From the NCBI RefSeq assembly GCF_000759025.1, contig NZ_JPOS01000002.1, positions 80,001 through 144,000 on the forward strand: a DNA stretch of 64,000 nucleotides. Reading direction: 5' to 3'. The translations under genes and the position numbers were made by a program. This DNA comes from Phaeodactylibacter xiamenensis. GTDB lineage: Bacteria > Bacteroidota > Bacteroidia > Chitinophagales > Saprospiraceae. Each line of letters begins with the position of its first letter. Position 1 is the stretch's first letter. This document shows, piece by piece, positions 26,433-34,606 of the stretch. Below the pieces are notes generated by a model. The model did not search any database. It saw only the letters and a list, made by a program, of their open reading frames with translations, and was not told where the DNA came from.

Positions 26433-27899
26433 ATGGCAGATCCTAAAGGATTTTTGAAATATACCCGGGAGCTCCCCAATACACGAGACCCACAGGAACG
26501 CATCAAAGACTACAAGGAATTGTACGAAGACTTTGGGGAAGAGAAAACCGTTAAACAGGCGGCCCGCTGTATGGACTGCGGCGTTCCGTTTTGCCATAAT
26601 GGCTGCCCCCTGGGCAATATCATCCCGGAGTTCAATGATGCCGTATACGAAGAGGACTGGCAACTGGCATATGAAATCCTGAGCAGCACCAATAACTTCC
26701 CGGAATTCACGGGCCGCATATGCCCCGCTCCCTGTGAGACCGCCTGTGTGCTGGGCATCAATCAGCCACCGGTAGCCATTGAGCACATTGAGAAATCCAT
26801 TGCGGAAGTGGCGTTTGAGAAAGGGTATGTTCGCCCGCAGCCGCCTACATTAAGAACAGGAAAAAAAGTAGCCATAGTAGGCTCGGGGCCGGCGGGGCTG
26901 GCTGCTGCGGCTCAGCTGAACAAAGTGGGGCATTTGGTTACGGTGTTCGAACGCAACGACCGCATTGGCGGGCTACTGCGCTACGGTATTCCCGATTTCA
27001 AACTGGAGAAATTCGTCGTAGAGCGGCGGGTAGCCCTCATGGAAGCGGAAGGCATCCGGTTCCGCACCAATGCTAATGTTGGTGGGAATGTAGACCCGCA
27101 GGAACTGATGGACCAATACGATGCGGTGCTGTTGTGCGGCGGCTCCACAGTCCCCCGCAACCTGAATATTGAAGGCAGAGAGCTGGAAGGCGTGCACTTT
27201 GCCATGGACTTTCTGGAACAGAACAACCGCAGGGTAGCCGGAGATGCCATCCCGGACGTGGAAACCATTACCGCTAAGGACAAACACGTAGTAGTGATTG
27301 GCGGTGGCGATACCGGCTCGGATTGTGTGGGAACGTCCAACCGGCATGGCGCCAAATCGGTTACCCAAATCGAGCTGATGGACCGCCCACCTAACGACCG
27401 GGATCCCCTGACGTGGCCCAACTGGCCGGTGGTTTTACGCACCTCCACCAGTCATGAGGAAGGCTGCGAACGCCAATGGTCGCTGCTGACCAAAGCTTTT
27501 ACCGGGGAAAATGGTAAAGTTACCGGGCTGAAATTGGTGCAGATTGAGTGGGCGAAAAGTAATAAGACCGGGAAGTATGGCTTTCAGGAAGTGGAAGGCA
27601 CCGAGCAGGAAATCCCCTGTGACCTGGCGTTGCTGGCTATCGGCTTCCTGAACCCTCAGTATCGCGGCATGCTCGAAAAACTAGGTGTCGAGGTCGACGA
27701 GCGTGGTAATGTCCGCGATGAAGACTACCGTACGAATCTGGAAAAAGTATTTGTGGCCGGGGATATGCGCCGGGGGCAATCGCTGGTGGTTTGGGCCATT
27801 GCAGAAGGCCGGGAAGCCGCCCGTAGTGTGGATCAGTTCCTAATGGGCCGATCCAACCTGGAGGCGCGGGACAAGGGTTTTTTAATGGCGGAGGGGTAG
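26433..27899 (+). CDS. gltD: Glutamate synthase small subunit
   Basis: The 488-residue FAD/NADPH subunit feeds electrons to the large subunit. The N-terminal iron-sulfur cysteines are seen in CMDCGVPFCHNGCPLGN and CPAPCETACVLG. The FAD motif KKVAIVGSGPAGLAAA and the NADPH motif VVVIGGGDTGSDCVG follow, and a second FAD motif AGDMRRGQSLVVWAI closes the protein. It is 32 bp after gltB and surely co-transcribed. Confidence 0.98.
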   Translation: MADPKGFLKYTRELPNTRDPQERIKDYKELYEDFGEEKTVKQAARCMDCGVPFCHNGCPLGNIIPEFNDAVYEEDWQLAYEILSSTNNFPEFTGRICPAPCETACVLGINQPPVAIEHIEKSIAEVAFEKGYVRPQPPTLRTGKKVAIVGSGPAGLAAAAQLNKVGHLVTVFERNDRIGGLLRYGIPDFKLEKFVVERRVALMEAEGIRFRTNANVGGNVDPQELMDQYDAVLLCGGSTVPRNLNIEGRELEGVHFAMDFLEQNNRRVAGDAIPDVETITAKDKHVVVIGGGDTGSDCVGTSNRHGAKSVTQIELMDRPPNDRDPLTWPNWPVVLRTSTSHEEGCERQWSLLTKAFTGENGKVTGLKLVQIEWAKSNKTGKYGFQEVEGTEQEIPCDLALLAIGFLNPQYRGMLEKLGVEVDERGNVRDEDYRTNLEKVFVAGDMRRGQSLVVWAIAEGREAARSVDQFLMGRSNLEARDKGFLMAEG

Positions 27900-28066
27900 C
27901 CTTGGCTTAGGACAACTCATTTTGTATTGGTAGATACCTGTCAGACCGAAGTAAAGAATAAAAAACTTCGGTGCAACTCTGCTGCAAAAACAAATCATTC
28001 CTGTATTTTGGAGGTTGTATTATTTTTATGACTTTAACCTCACCCTGGTTTGGGCTGCATATAATA

Positions 28067-28127
28067 CTAAGACCGTGTTGGGACTTTGGTTTTCGACTAG
28101 AAGACCAAAATCCCAATACGGTCTTAG
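28067..28127. repeat. 28-bp near-perfect inverted repeat (long hairpin) upstream of the desaturase
   Basis: Left arm 28067-28094 (CTAAGACCGTGTTGGGACTT...) and right arm 28100-28127 pair over 28 bp with three mismatches, around a 5-nt loop. It lies 167 bp after the gltD stop and 38 bp before the desaturase ATG. It has no T-run and so does not resemble a terminator. It is either a mobile palindromic repeat or a leader structure. Confidence 0.75.
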
Positions 28128-28164
28128 CCCAAGGCAGGAAAGGAACAAACAAGGAACATTAGGA

Positions 28165-29202
28165 ATGTCAGAGCAGGAAATCAAGCAACAACTAAAAGAC
28201 TGGAAGAAAATTATCAAGCGTTATCAGCAGCCCGACCGCAAGCGGGCCTGGTGGCAGGTGATCAACACCTTTGGCCCATTTCTGGCGCTGTGGGTACTGA
28301 TGTATTTCAGCCTGGAGTGGTCTTACTGGATTACTTTGGGACTGGGCCTGATTAACGGTTTTCTCCTTGCCCGGATTTTTATTATTCAGCACGATTGCGG
28401 GCACCACTCCTTTCTCGAATCAAAAGGCTGGAATAATGTCATTGGCAGTGTTTGCAGCTTTTTCAGTACGATACCTTACAAGTACTGGTCAAAAATCCAC
28501 AATTACCACCACGGGCACTCCGGGCAATTGGAGGAGGAGCCCCGCGATATCGGTGATGTCCCTTTCCTGACGGTGGAGGAATACCGAAACCTGAGTAAAT
28601 GGGGACGTTTCAAATACCGGTTGTTCCGCACGCCGGTGGTCTTGTTTATTGTCACCCCTATCGTCTATTTGAGCGGCCCGATGCGCTGGCCTACGATCAA
28701 GGTGCCGATGGTGCGCAGTGCCTATGTGGCGCTTTTCCTCAACAACTTTTGGATCGGGTTGGTATATGCTGGTTTGATTTATCTGTTGGGATGGGAGTTT
28801 CTTTGGGTACAGGTGCCAATTGTGATTTTCTTTGGCACGATTGCGTTCTGGTTTTTCTATGTGCAACATCAGCATGAGGAAACCTACAAGAAATGGAAAG
28901 ACGAGTGGGACTATCTGGTCGCAGCAGTCCGGGGCAGTACGTACTATAAACTCCCAAAGGTTTTTAACTGGTTGACCGGAAATATTGGATTTCACCATAT
29001 TCACCACTTAAGCTCGCTTATCCCCAATTACAACCTGCCGAAGTGCGCGAAGGAGAATCCTATTTTACAAAAATACGTTACGACGATTACCTTCAGGGAA
29101 AGTCTGGCCTGCATCTTCAACAAGCTTTGGGACGAGCAGCAGGAGCGCATGATCTCTTTCCGGGAGTACTACCGGCTGGAGCGGGCTGGCGCGCTGGGAT
29201 AG
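28165..29202 (+). CDS. Membrane fatty acid desaturase
   Basis: This 345-residue integral membrane di-iron enzyme introduces a double bond into acyl chains. The three histidine boxes are complete: HDCGHHS, HNYHHGHSG and FHHIHHLSS. Hydrophobic hairpins lie before box 1 and between boxes 2 and 3. ATG at 28165 (MSEQEIKQQLKDWKK) is chosen; the frame is open back to 28015 but that part is only the hairpin sequence. The box pattern resembles the DesA/omega-6 type group; regiospecificity is unknown. A strong terminator follows. Confidence 0.92.
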   Translation: MSEQEIKQQLKDWKKIIKRYQQPDRKRAWWQVINTFGPFLALWVLMYFSLEWSYWITLGLGLINGFLLARIFIIQHDCGHHSFLESKGWNNVIGSVCSFFSTIPYKYWSKIHNYHHGHSGQLEEEPRDIGDVPFLTVEEYRNLSKWGRFKYRLFRTPVVLFIVTPIVYLSGPMRWPTIKVPMVRSAYVALFLNNFWIGLVYAGLIYLLGWEFLWVQVPIVIFFGTIAFWFFYVQHQHEETYKKWKDEWDYLVAAVRGSTYYKLPKVFNWLTGNIGFHHIHHLSSLIPNYNLPKCAKENPILQKYVTTITFRESLACIFNKLWDEQQERMISFREYYRLERAGALG

Positions 29203-29230
29203 GCAGGCTGTTTACGAATAGCTTAAAAAG

Positions 29231-29275
29231 AAAAGGGTTGTCCTGCAGTTTTTCGCGCCGGACAACCCTTTTTTA
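29231..29275. terminator. Bidirectional Rho-independent terminator between desaturase and ftsY
   Basis: AAAAGGGTTGTCC at 29231-29243 pairs perfectly with 29260-29272 and is followed by T residues. The A-run on the left arm makes it work for ftsY on the minus strand as well. The two genes converge here. Confidence 0.9.
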
Positions 29276-29294
29276 ATGCCTTTCAGCAGTTCGT

Positions 29295-30257
29295 TTAGAC
29301 GACGCCCTCGAAGAGCGACTCTACAAAAGCCCGCTTGTTGAAGACTTGCAGCTGCTCGATCCCCTCTCCTACTCCAATGTATTTGATGGGCACTTTGAAC
29401 TGATCAGAGATACCGATGGCTACGCCCCCTTTGGCTGTCCCGTCGAGTTTGGTGAGGGCCAGGGCGGAAACTTCGGTGGCATCGGTGAAGTGCTTGGCCT
29501 GCTCAAAGGCATTTTGTCCGGTGGTGGCATCGAGCACCAAAAGGACTTCGTGGGGAGCACCGTCGAGGCTTTTGGCTACGGATCGGCGGATTTTGGACAG
29601 CTCCTTCATCAGATTGACCTTAGTATGCAGGCGGCCGGCAGTATCGATAATCGCCACATCGCAGTTGTTTTGGATAGCGTGCTGCACAGTTTCGTAGGCT
29701 ACAGCAGCAGGATCTGTATTCATGCCTTTGCTGAAGAAGTCGCAGCCTACCCGTTTGGACCAGATTTCGAGTTGGTCTACGGCAGCAGCCCGGAAAGTAT
29801 CACCTGCACCGAGGACTACTTTTTTGCCCTTTGCCTGGTATTGGTGCGCCAGTTTGCCGATTGTGGTGGTCTTGCCTACGCCGTTTACGCCAACAACGAG
29901 GATTATGCTCGGCTTGCTGTCGGAAGGCAGGGTGTAGTCTTCAATATCAACCGTATTGTTCTCGGCCAGCAGTTGTACGATTTCGTCCCGCAGGATTTCG
30001 TTGAGCTCTGAGGTATTGAGGTACTTGTCGCGGCGGACCCGCTCTTCGATACGGTCGATGATTTTGACCGTGGTATCCAGCCCGACATCGGAGGCGATGA
30101 GGATAGATTCCAGTTCATCCAGGACTTCTTCATCTACGGTAGACTTACCAGCGACGGCTTTGGTTATCTGCCCGAAGAGGCTGCTTTTGGTTTTCTCCAG
30201 CCCTTTATCCAGGTCCTGTTTTTTCTCTTTATTGAAAAACTTTTTAAAGAAACTCAT
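29295..30257 (-). CDS. ftsY: Signal recognition particle receptor FtsY
   Basis: This 320-residue GTPase docks SRP-ribosome complexes at the inner membrane. ATG at 30257 (MSFFKKFFNKEKKQDLDKGL) gives the usual short, charged N-terminus of Bacteroidota FtsY; the frame runs seven codons further upstream. The helical N domain (residues ~15-95) precedes the G domain: GVNGVGKTTTIGKLA (P-loop), DTFRAAAVDQL, DTAGRLHTKVNLM and TKLDGTAKGG. It is the last gene of the tRNA-Arg-rpmB-rpmG-DUF4295 cluster, though a terminator-like hairpin lies just upstream. Confidence 0.97.
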   Translation of the reverse strand: MSFFKKFFNKEKKQDLDKGLEKTKSSLFGQITKAVAGKSTVDEEVLDELESILIASDVGLDTTVKIIDRIEERVRRDKYLNTSELNEILRDEIVQLLAENNTVDIEDYTLPSDSKPSIILVVGVNGVGKTTTIGKLAHQYQAKGKKVVLGAGDTFRAAAVDQLEIWSKRVGCDFFSKGMNTDPAAVAYETVQHAIQNNCDVAIIDTAGRLHTKVNLMKELSKIRRSVAKSLDGAPHEVLLVLDATTGQNAFEQAKHFTDATEVSALALTKLDGTAKGGVAIGISDQFKVPIKYIGVGEGIEQLQVFNKRAFVESLFEGVV

Positions 30258-30275
30258 AGGCGTTTGATAAATAGG

Positions 30276-30311
30276 CAAAGAGGCTTTCCCTGCAGAAGAA
30301 AAGCCTCTTTG
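30276..30311. terminator. Hairpin between the DUF4295 gene and ftsY
   Basis: CAAAGAGGCTTT at 30276-30287 pairs perfectly with 30300-30311 around a 12-nt loop. On the minus strand it sits 34 nt after the DUF4295 stop and 19 nt before the ftsY start. It lacks a strong T-run on the exit side, so it may attenuate rather than end transcription into ftsY. Confidence 0.6.
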
Positions 30312-30344
30312 ATGTATACGTTTACTTGCTGTCAGACAAGTGAA

Positions 30345-30521
30345 TTATTTGCTAGCGAAAAACTCCTTAACGGCATCCTTGTGGATGACCACTTCTTTAT
30401 AGGAATATTTACCAGTCTTAGGATCTTTGATGCTCTTAATCACTTTGACATGATCACGGCCTGATCCTGCGTTTGCTGCACGCTGTGCAACCCTTGCGTT
30501 CTTAGATACTTTCTTAGCCAT
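30345..30521 (-). CDS. DUF4295 small basic protein
   Basis: The 58-residue product (MAKKVSKNARVAQRAANAGS ... ending KDAVKEFFASK) is basic and matches the DUF4295 family. That family is found almost only in Bacteroidota, directly after rpmG, as here. The position in a ribosomal protein cluster suggests a ribosome-associated role, which is unproven. Spacing to rpmG is ~72 bp. Confidence 0.9.
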   Translation of the reverse strand: MAKKVSKNARVAQRAANAGSGRDHVKVIKSIKDPKTGKYSYKEVVIHKDAVKEFFASK

Positions 30522-30593
30522 TATACCTCGCTTTAAGAATATTAAGTAAAGTCAACATCACAAAAATAAGCGATAAACTGCTGTTTTGCAAGC

Positions 30594-30782
30594 TTACTTG
30601 ATCTCGCGGTGCAGGGTCACGCGCTTCATGATGGGATTGAACTTCTTGAGTTCCAGGCGATCTGGTGTATTCTTACGGTTTTTCTCCGTAACATAGCGGG
30701 AAGTACCTGGCAGTCCTGACTTTTTATGCTCTGTGCACTCGAGGATTACCTGAATGCGGTTGCCTTTGCTTTTCTTAGCCAT
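30594..30782 (-). CDS. rpmG: 50S ribosomal protein L33
   Basis: The 62-residue protein shows the L33 pattern ([42 protein letters not shown] split over its length). The zinc-binding CxxC pairs are absent, so it is the zinc-independent (C-minus) form apart from a single Cys. It is a large-subunit protein near the E site. It lies between rpmB (21 bp upstream) and the DUF4295 gene. Confidence 0.97.
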   Translation of the reverse strand: MAKKSKGNRIQVILECTEHKKSGLPGTSRYVTEKNRKNTPDRLELKKFNPIMKRVTLHREIK

Positions 30783-30803
30783 CGTTCTAACTATTTAATG
30801 GTC

Positions 30804-31052
30804 TTACAGTTCGACACCTACATCAAACCCCTTCTTCTGCTGGCGCTTGATAAACTCGTAAATGCCTATTTTATCGATTGTGCGCATTGCGCTGGCGCTA
30901 ACCTTGAGCGTTATCCACTCATCCTTTTCAGGAATGAAGAAACGCTTGGTGTGCAGGTTGGGCAGAAAACGGCGCTTGGTCTTCTTATTAGAGAAGGAAA
31001 CCGAATTGCCGGCTACCGGGCGCTTACCTGTGAGTTGACAAACTTTGGACAT
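30804..31052 (-). CDS. rpmB: 50S ribosomal protein L28
   Basis: The 82-residue protein begins MSKVCQLTGKRPVAGNSVSF and continues NKKTKRRFLPNLHTKRFF, the classical L28 signature. It is the first protein gene after tRNA-Arg on the minus strand and probably shares its promoters. A 9-bp stem lies in its leader. Confidence 0.97.
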   Translation of the reverse strand: MSKVCQLTGKRPVAGNSVSFSNKKTKRRFLPNLHTKRFFIPEKDEWITLKVSASAMRTIDKIGIYEFIKRQQKKGFDVGVEL

Positions 31053-31074
31053 CGCGTATTCCTTTTAACTAAAC

Positions 31075-31112
31075 AGCTCAACGCTCGGCTACTCAGGCTC
31101 GGACATTGAGCT
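31075..31112 (-). promoter_or_regulatory. Leader hairpin upstream of rpmB
   Basis: On the minus strand AGCTCAATG (31112-31104) pairs with CGTTGAGCT (31083-31075), nine pairs with one G-U, enclosing two CCGAG-containing repeats. It sits ~22 bp before the rpmB start and downstream of the tRNA. It could serve tRNA processing, or L28 autoregulation as known for other r-protein leaders. Confidence 0.35.
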
Positions 31113-31147
31113 ATTCAGGTGATTCTAGGACTTTTAGAATTAAATAG

Positions 31148-31221
31148 TGACTCTGTCAGGATTCGAACCTGAAACCTCTTGATCCGTAGTCAAGTGCTCT
31201 ATCCAATTGAGCTACAGAGCC
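31148..31221 (-). tRNA. tRNA-Arg (anticodon ACG)
   Basis: The 74-nt cloverleaf on the minus strand starts GGCTCTGTAGCTC. The anticodon stem CTTGA/TCAAG encloses the loop CTACGGA with anticodon ACG. The T arm reads CAGGTTCGAATCCTG. The acceptor stem GGCTCTG/CAGAGTC has one G-U pair and the discriminator base is A. CCA is not encoded. It reads CGN arginine codons after A-to-I editing. It is followed by rpmB. Confidence 0.97.
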
Positions 31222-31240
31222 ATTTTATTGTTAGCGGCTG

Positions 31241-31271
31241 CAAAGATAAGATTTGATTTTTAAACCTGCAA
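31241..31271 (-). promoter_or_regulatory. Promoter P1 of the tRNA-Arg/rpmB cluster
   Basis: On the minus strand, TTG (31271-31269), a 20-bp spacer and TATCTTTG (31248-31241) match the Bacteroidota consensus TTG-N19/20-TAnnTTTG. The tRNA begins 19 nt downstream of the -7 box. Confidence 0.8.
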
Positions 31272-31322
31272 CTTTGCAATTACTTTTTTACTGCTTCCAG
31301 GCTTTTCTTTCAGCGTGGGCTG

Positions 31323-31355
31323 CAAAGATACAAAAGGAATGGAAAAAGCCGGCAA
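31323..31355 (-). promoter_or_regulatory. Promoter P2 of the tRNA-Arg/rpmB cluster
   Basis: A second TATCTTTG (31330-31323, minus strand), preceded by TTG at 31355-31353 with a 22-bp spacer, lies 82 bp upstream of P1. The surrounding 10 bp (GGCTGCAAAGATA on the plus strand) are nearly repeated between the two sites. Confidence 0.6.
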
Positions 31356-31413
31356 ATTCCTTTACCAGCTTTTTTGAAATTCTTTCATTTACGCGCTTCT
31401 TTAATTCCCGGGA

Positions 31414-32013
31414 CTACTCCCTGAGGAATTCAAGCTCATCTTTGTGGCCGAGCTGTACCATCACCGAAGGTTGTGCAATAGACTTATCGTTTCTACGGTG
31501 ATGAACGATGTAGTCCACTTGTTCAATAATATCGGAGCTGATGGCACCGAAATTGGCGGGGAAACTGCCGGGCTTCAAATCCGCAGGCAGTGCGACAATC
31601 GGGCGGCCAAGTTTGCGGATCAAAGACTGACAGTACTCGTCCTGTACGATACGGATGGCAATGCTCCCTTCCTGATCCAAGGCTTCCTGCGGCAGGTTGC
31701 GCCCCCGCTCATAGCGCACCGTAAGCGGTCGCAAGTGGAAGGACAGCAGCGTTTCGATGCGCGGGTGGAAGTGCGCAATGTACTGCTTCAGCATTTTTGG
31801 GGAATCGACCAGAAGCTCGAGGCATTCGTGCTGATCAATGGATTTCATAGCCCTTAATCTGCGGAGGGCTTCGGGATCAGTTGCATCACAACCGACACTC
31901 CATACCGTGTCTGTGGGGTAGAGCAGCAACCCGCCGTCGCGGAGGACCGTCAGCGCCTGACCGAAGTCCTGCTGCTGTCCGGCAGATGCTCTGCCATTAG
32001 TAAAGGTGATCAT
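31414..32013 (-). CDS. Sua5/YciO/YrdC family L-threonylcarbamoyladenylate synthase-like protein
   Basis: The protein has 199 residues from ATG 32013 (MITFTNGRASAGQ); the frame is open upstream to 32088, but that extension is not family-like. The YrdC core is evident: GGLLLYPTDTVWSVGCDATDPEALRRLRAMK and later SIAIRIVQDEYCQSLIRKLGRPIVALPADLKPGSFPANF. Family members make threonylcarbamoyl-AMP for the t6A37 tRNA modification. The variant D-Q-H-E-C-L after the K(R)-motif suggests it could be a YciO-type relative rather than the essential TsaC. No Sua5 C-terminal domain. Confidence 0.85.
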   Translation of the reverse strand: MITFTNGRASAGQQQDFGQALTVLRDGGLLLYPTDTVWSVGCDATDPEALRRLRAMKSIDQHECLELLVDSPKMLKQYIAHFHPRIETLLSFHLRPLTVRYERGRNLPQEALDQEGSIAIRIVQDEYCQSLIRKLGRPIVALPADLKPGSFPANFGAISSDIIEQVDYIVHHRRNDKSIAQPSVMVQLGHKDELEFLRE

Positions 32014-32269
32014 ACCTAATGGTGGTTTTATGCCAATTAAAAAATGAATCAATGTCATACAGTTTGGTTGAATCTTGCAGCGCTTCAATACGAGTGACGC
32101 TGCGGGTACTGTTTTTGGGAGGCCGTAGAAAGCACTATTTAAAAAGAGAGTTGTCGATTGTCAATAGCTTTACCAACCGGCGAAATAGTATTTCAAAAAA
32201 GCCTGTACTTCGAAACTATCTGTATCTTGCCTTTGTGATACGCAAGCAAATACTTTTGTGCTTTACTAA

Positions 32270-34564
32270 ATGATTCAGAAAACGATGCCCGGAGCTGACT
32301 TATTACGCTACTACTGTTTTTTTTCAATCTTTTTTGCCAGTCTGTTTTTCAACCGACTTTCGGCTGCTCATATCATTGGTGGAGAAATCACCTATGAGTG
32401 CCTCGGCTGGACCAATGGCGACCCCGGAACAGGTACCAGGACTTACCAGTTTTACATGAATATTTACCGGGACTGCCAGGGTGGCGGTGCAGACTTTGAC
32501 TCCGCCCCGGGTGGGTCTTTTCCAGCCACCGTTACCATTTACACGGAGAGCGACGAGGAGCCCTACAACGTATTGATTTTGCCTAACCCTGCCCGTAATA
32601 CGGTGAACCCTCAGGAGGGCAATCCTTGTGTAATCGTCCCGTCCAATGTATGCGTGGAGCAAGGGGTTTACACTTTCCCGTTGCTCGATCTGCCGGTGAT
32701 AGACGAAAGCTACTACATTACCTATCAGCGGTGCTGCCGTAACAATACGATTTCCAACATCCTCGCTCCGGGCGATTCCGGCGCGACCTACTTCATGGAG
32801 CTGACGCCTGCAGCGCAGCAGGTTTGCAACAGCAGCCCTACCTTCAACAACTTTGCGCCCCCGGTGATTTGTGCCAATGAGCCCATCAATTTTGACCATT
32901 CCGCTACCGACCCGGATGGCGATCAGCTGGTGTATGAGTTCTGTGCGCCATTCCTGGGCGGAGGGCTCAATTTCAATATGCCTACCGCGATGAACGGCCT
33001 GGCTCCCAACCCGGAGTCCCGCCCACCCTATGATCCGGTCAATTTTATAGGTCCATTCTATAATCCTACCCAACCCTTGGGCAATAATACTGATGTCAAC
33101 ATAAACGTCAACTCCGGGCTGATCACAGGCTCTCCGAACGCGCAGGGCCAGTTCGTGGTGGGTGTTTGCGTAAGTGAGTTCCGCAACGGAGAATTGCTCA
33201 GTGTGGTACGCCGCGATTTCCAGTTTAATGTAACCTTCTGCGAGCCTACGGTCAAAGCAGATATTGCAGAAGATAATGCAGTAGGGGCTGACTTGTATAT
33301 CAGTCAGTGTGCCGACCGGGATGTGTTTATCGTCAATCAAAGTTTTGATGAGAGCTTTATAGACGATTATTTCTGGAAGTTTGATCTGGGCAACGGGCAG
33401 GATACTACCGTGACGACCTGGAATGCCGACCTGCAGTTTCCGGAGTATGGCACTTTCAGGGGCAGCCTAATACTCAACCCTAATTCACAATGTGGAGACA
33501 CGGCCAGTATTATCGTTGAGCTCTTTCCCGAGATTGAAGCTGAGTTCACAGCCGCCTATGACACCTGCATAGCCGGGCCCGTTGCTTTTACGAATACAAC
33601 CATTGCAACAACAGAAATCACTAACTACAACTGGAACTTCGGGGACGGCGGCGGTTCATCTAACCCTGATCCAACCTACCGGTATCAGGATCCGGGGCTG
33701 CAGCAAGTTAAACTCCGCGTTACGGATATTAATGGCTGTCAGGATTCGATTGTCAAGCCGGTCAGTTACTTTCCGGTACCAGCACTGATTGTAGTGGCGC
33801 CTAACCGATTTGATGGTTGCGCGCCGGCGGAGATTAGTTTTGACAATCTCTCAGAGCCGGTCAACGTGAATTACGAAACTTTCTGGGATTTTGGGGACGG
33901 CGTTACTTCCACTGAACTTAGCCCTACTAATATTTTTGAATCCGAAGGCACCTATGATGTCAGCCTGCAGATTACCTCCCCGATTGGCTGTGTGACAGAT
34001 ACTGTATTTAGGGAATTGATCGTTATTGACCCGTCACCTGTTGCTAACTTTACTTTTAGCCCGCAGGATCCGGATGTATTCAACCCTGAAGTCACCTTTA
34101 CGGATTTATCCCAGGGTGCTGACCAGTGGTTTTGGTATTTGGAAGACCCATACACGGCTCAGGAGCCTAACCCTATACATGCTTTCCGGGACACCGGTTT
34201 TCAGGAAGTGCGGCTCATTGTCACCCATCCGCTGGGTTGCCAGGATACGGCTGTTCAGGTGGTGGATATTCAGCCTAAGGCCACTTTTTTCCTGCCCAAT
34301 GCCTTTACGCCCAACGATGATGGGCTAAACGATGTCTATAAGGGCAAAGGATTTACGGACGGAATGAAATCCTTTGAGCTGAATATTTGGAACCGCTGGG
34401 GCGAAAACGTATTTTCAACGGACGATCCGCTACAAGGCTGGAACGGGCGTTTCAATAATCAGGGGCAACCTGTGCCTCAGGGTGTTTATTTTTCCAGGGT
34501 GGCCTATACCCCACCCCGTGGAGCGCCCGTTGAGATAAAGGGCACGGTGACCGTTATCCGGTAA
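32270..34564 (+). CDS. PKD-domain surface protein with gliding-motility (CHU_C) C-terminus, paralogue A
   Basis: The protein has 764 residues. The signal peptide (residues ~10-32, YYCFFSIFFASLFFNRLSA) is followed by AHIIGGEITYECLG. A conserved N-terminal domain runs to ~340 with YITYQRCCRNNTISNI and FDHSATDPDGDQLVYEFC. Three PKD domains occupy ~425-665 (NWNFGDGG, FWDFGDGV, and a degenerate WFWYLEDP). The gliding-motility-associated C-terminal domain follows at ~675-764 (FLPNAFTPNDDGLNDVYKG ... WNRWGENVF ... GWNGRFN). It is exported, probably by the type IX system, to the cell surface. The adjacent paralogue B has the same layout, pointing to a local tandem duplication. The upstream TATCTTGC (32223-32230) is a weak promoter candidate. 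Confidence 0.93.
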   Translation: MIQKTMPGADLLRYYCFFSIFFASLFFNRLSAAHIIGGEITYECLGWTNGDPGTGTRTYQFYMNIYRDCQGGGADFDSAPGGSFPATVTIYTESDEEPYNVLILPNPARNTVNPQEGNPCVIVPSNVCVEQGVYTFPLLDLPVIDESYYITYQRCCRNNTISNILAPGDSGATYFMELTPAAQQVCNSSPTFNNFAPPVICANEPINFDHSATDPDGDQLVYEFCAPFLGGGLNFNMPTAMNGLAPNPESRPPYDPVNFIGPFYNPTQPLGNNTDVNINVNSGLITGSPNAQGQFVVGVCVSEFRNGELLSVVRRDFQFNVTFCEPTVKADIAEDNAVGADLYISQCADRDVFIVNQSFDESFIDDYFWKFDLGNGQDTTVTTWNADLQFPEYGTFRGSLILNPNSQCGDTASIIVELFPEIEAEFTAAYDTCIAGPVAFTNTTIATTEITNYNWNFGDGGGSSNPDPTYRYQDPGLQQVKLRVTDINGCQDSIVKPVSYFPVPALIVVAPNRFDGCAPAEISFDNLSEPVNVNYETFWDFGDGVTSTELSPTNIFESEGTYDVSLQITSPIGCVTDTVFRELIVIDPSPVANFTFSPQDPDVFNPEVTFTDLSQGADQWFWYLEDPYTAQEPNPIHAFRDTGFQEVRLIVTHPLGCQDTAVQVVDIQPKATFFLPNAFTPNDDGLNDVYKGKGFTDGMKSFELNIWNRWGENVFSTDDPLQGWNGRFNNQGQPVPQGVYFSRVAYTPPRGAPVEIKGTVTVIR

Positions 34565-34606
34565 AGGGTGGCTGTTGGCCCTCGTACGAAGAAAACGACA
34601 CGAGCT

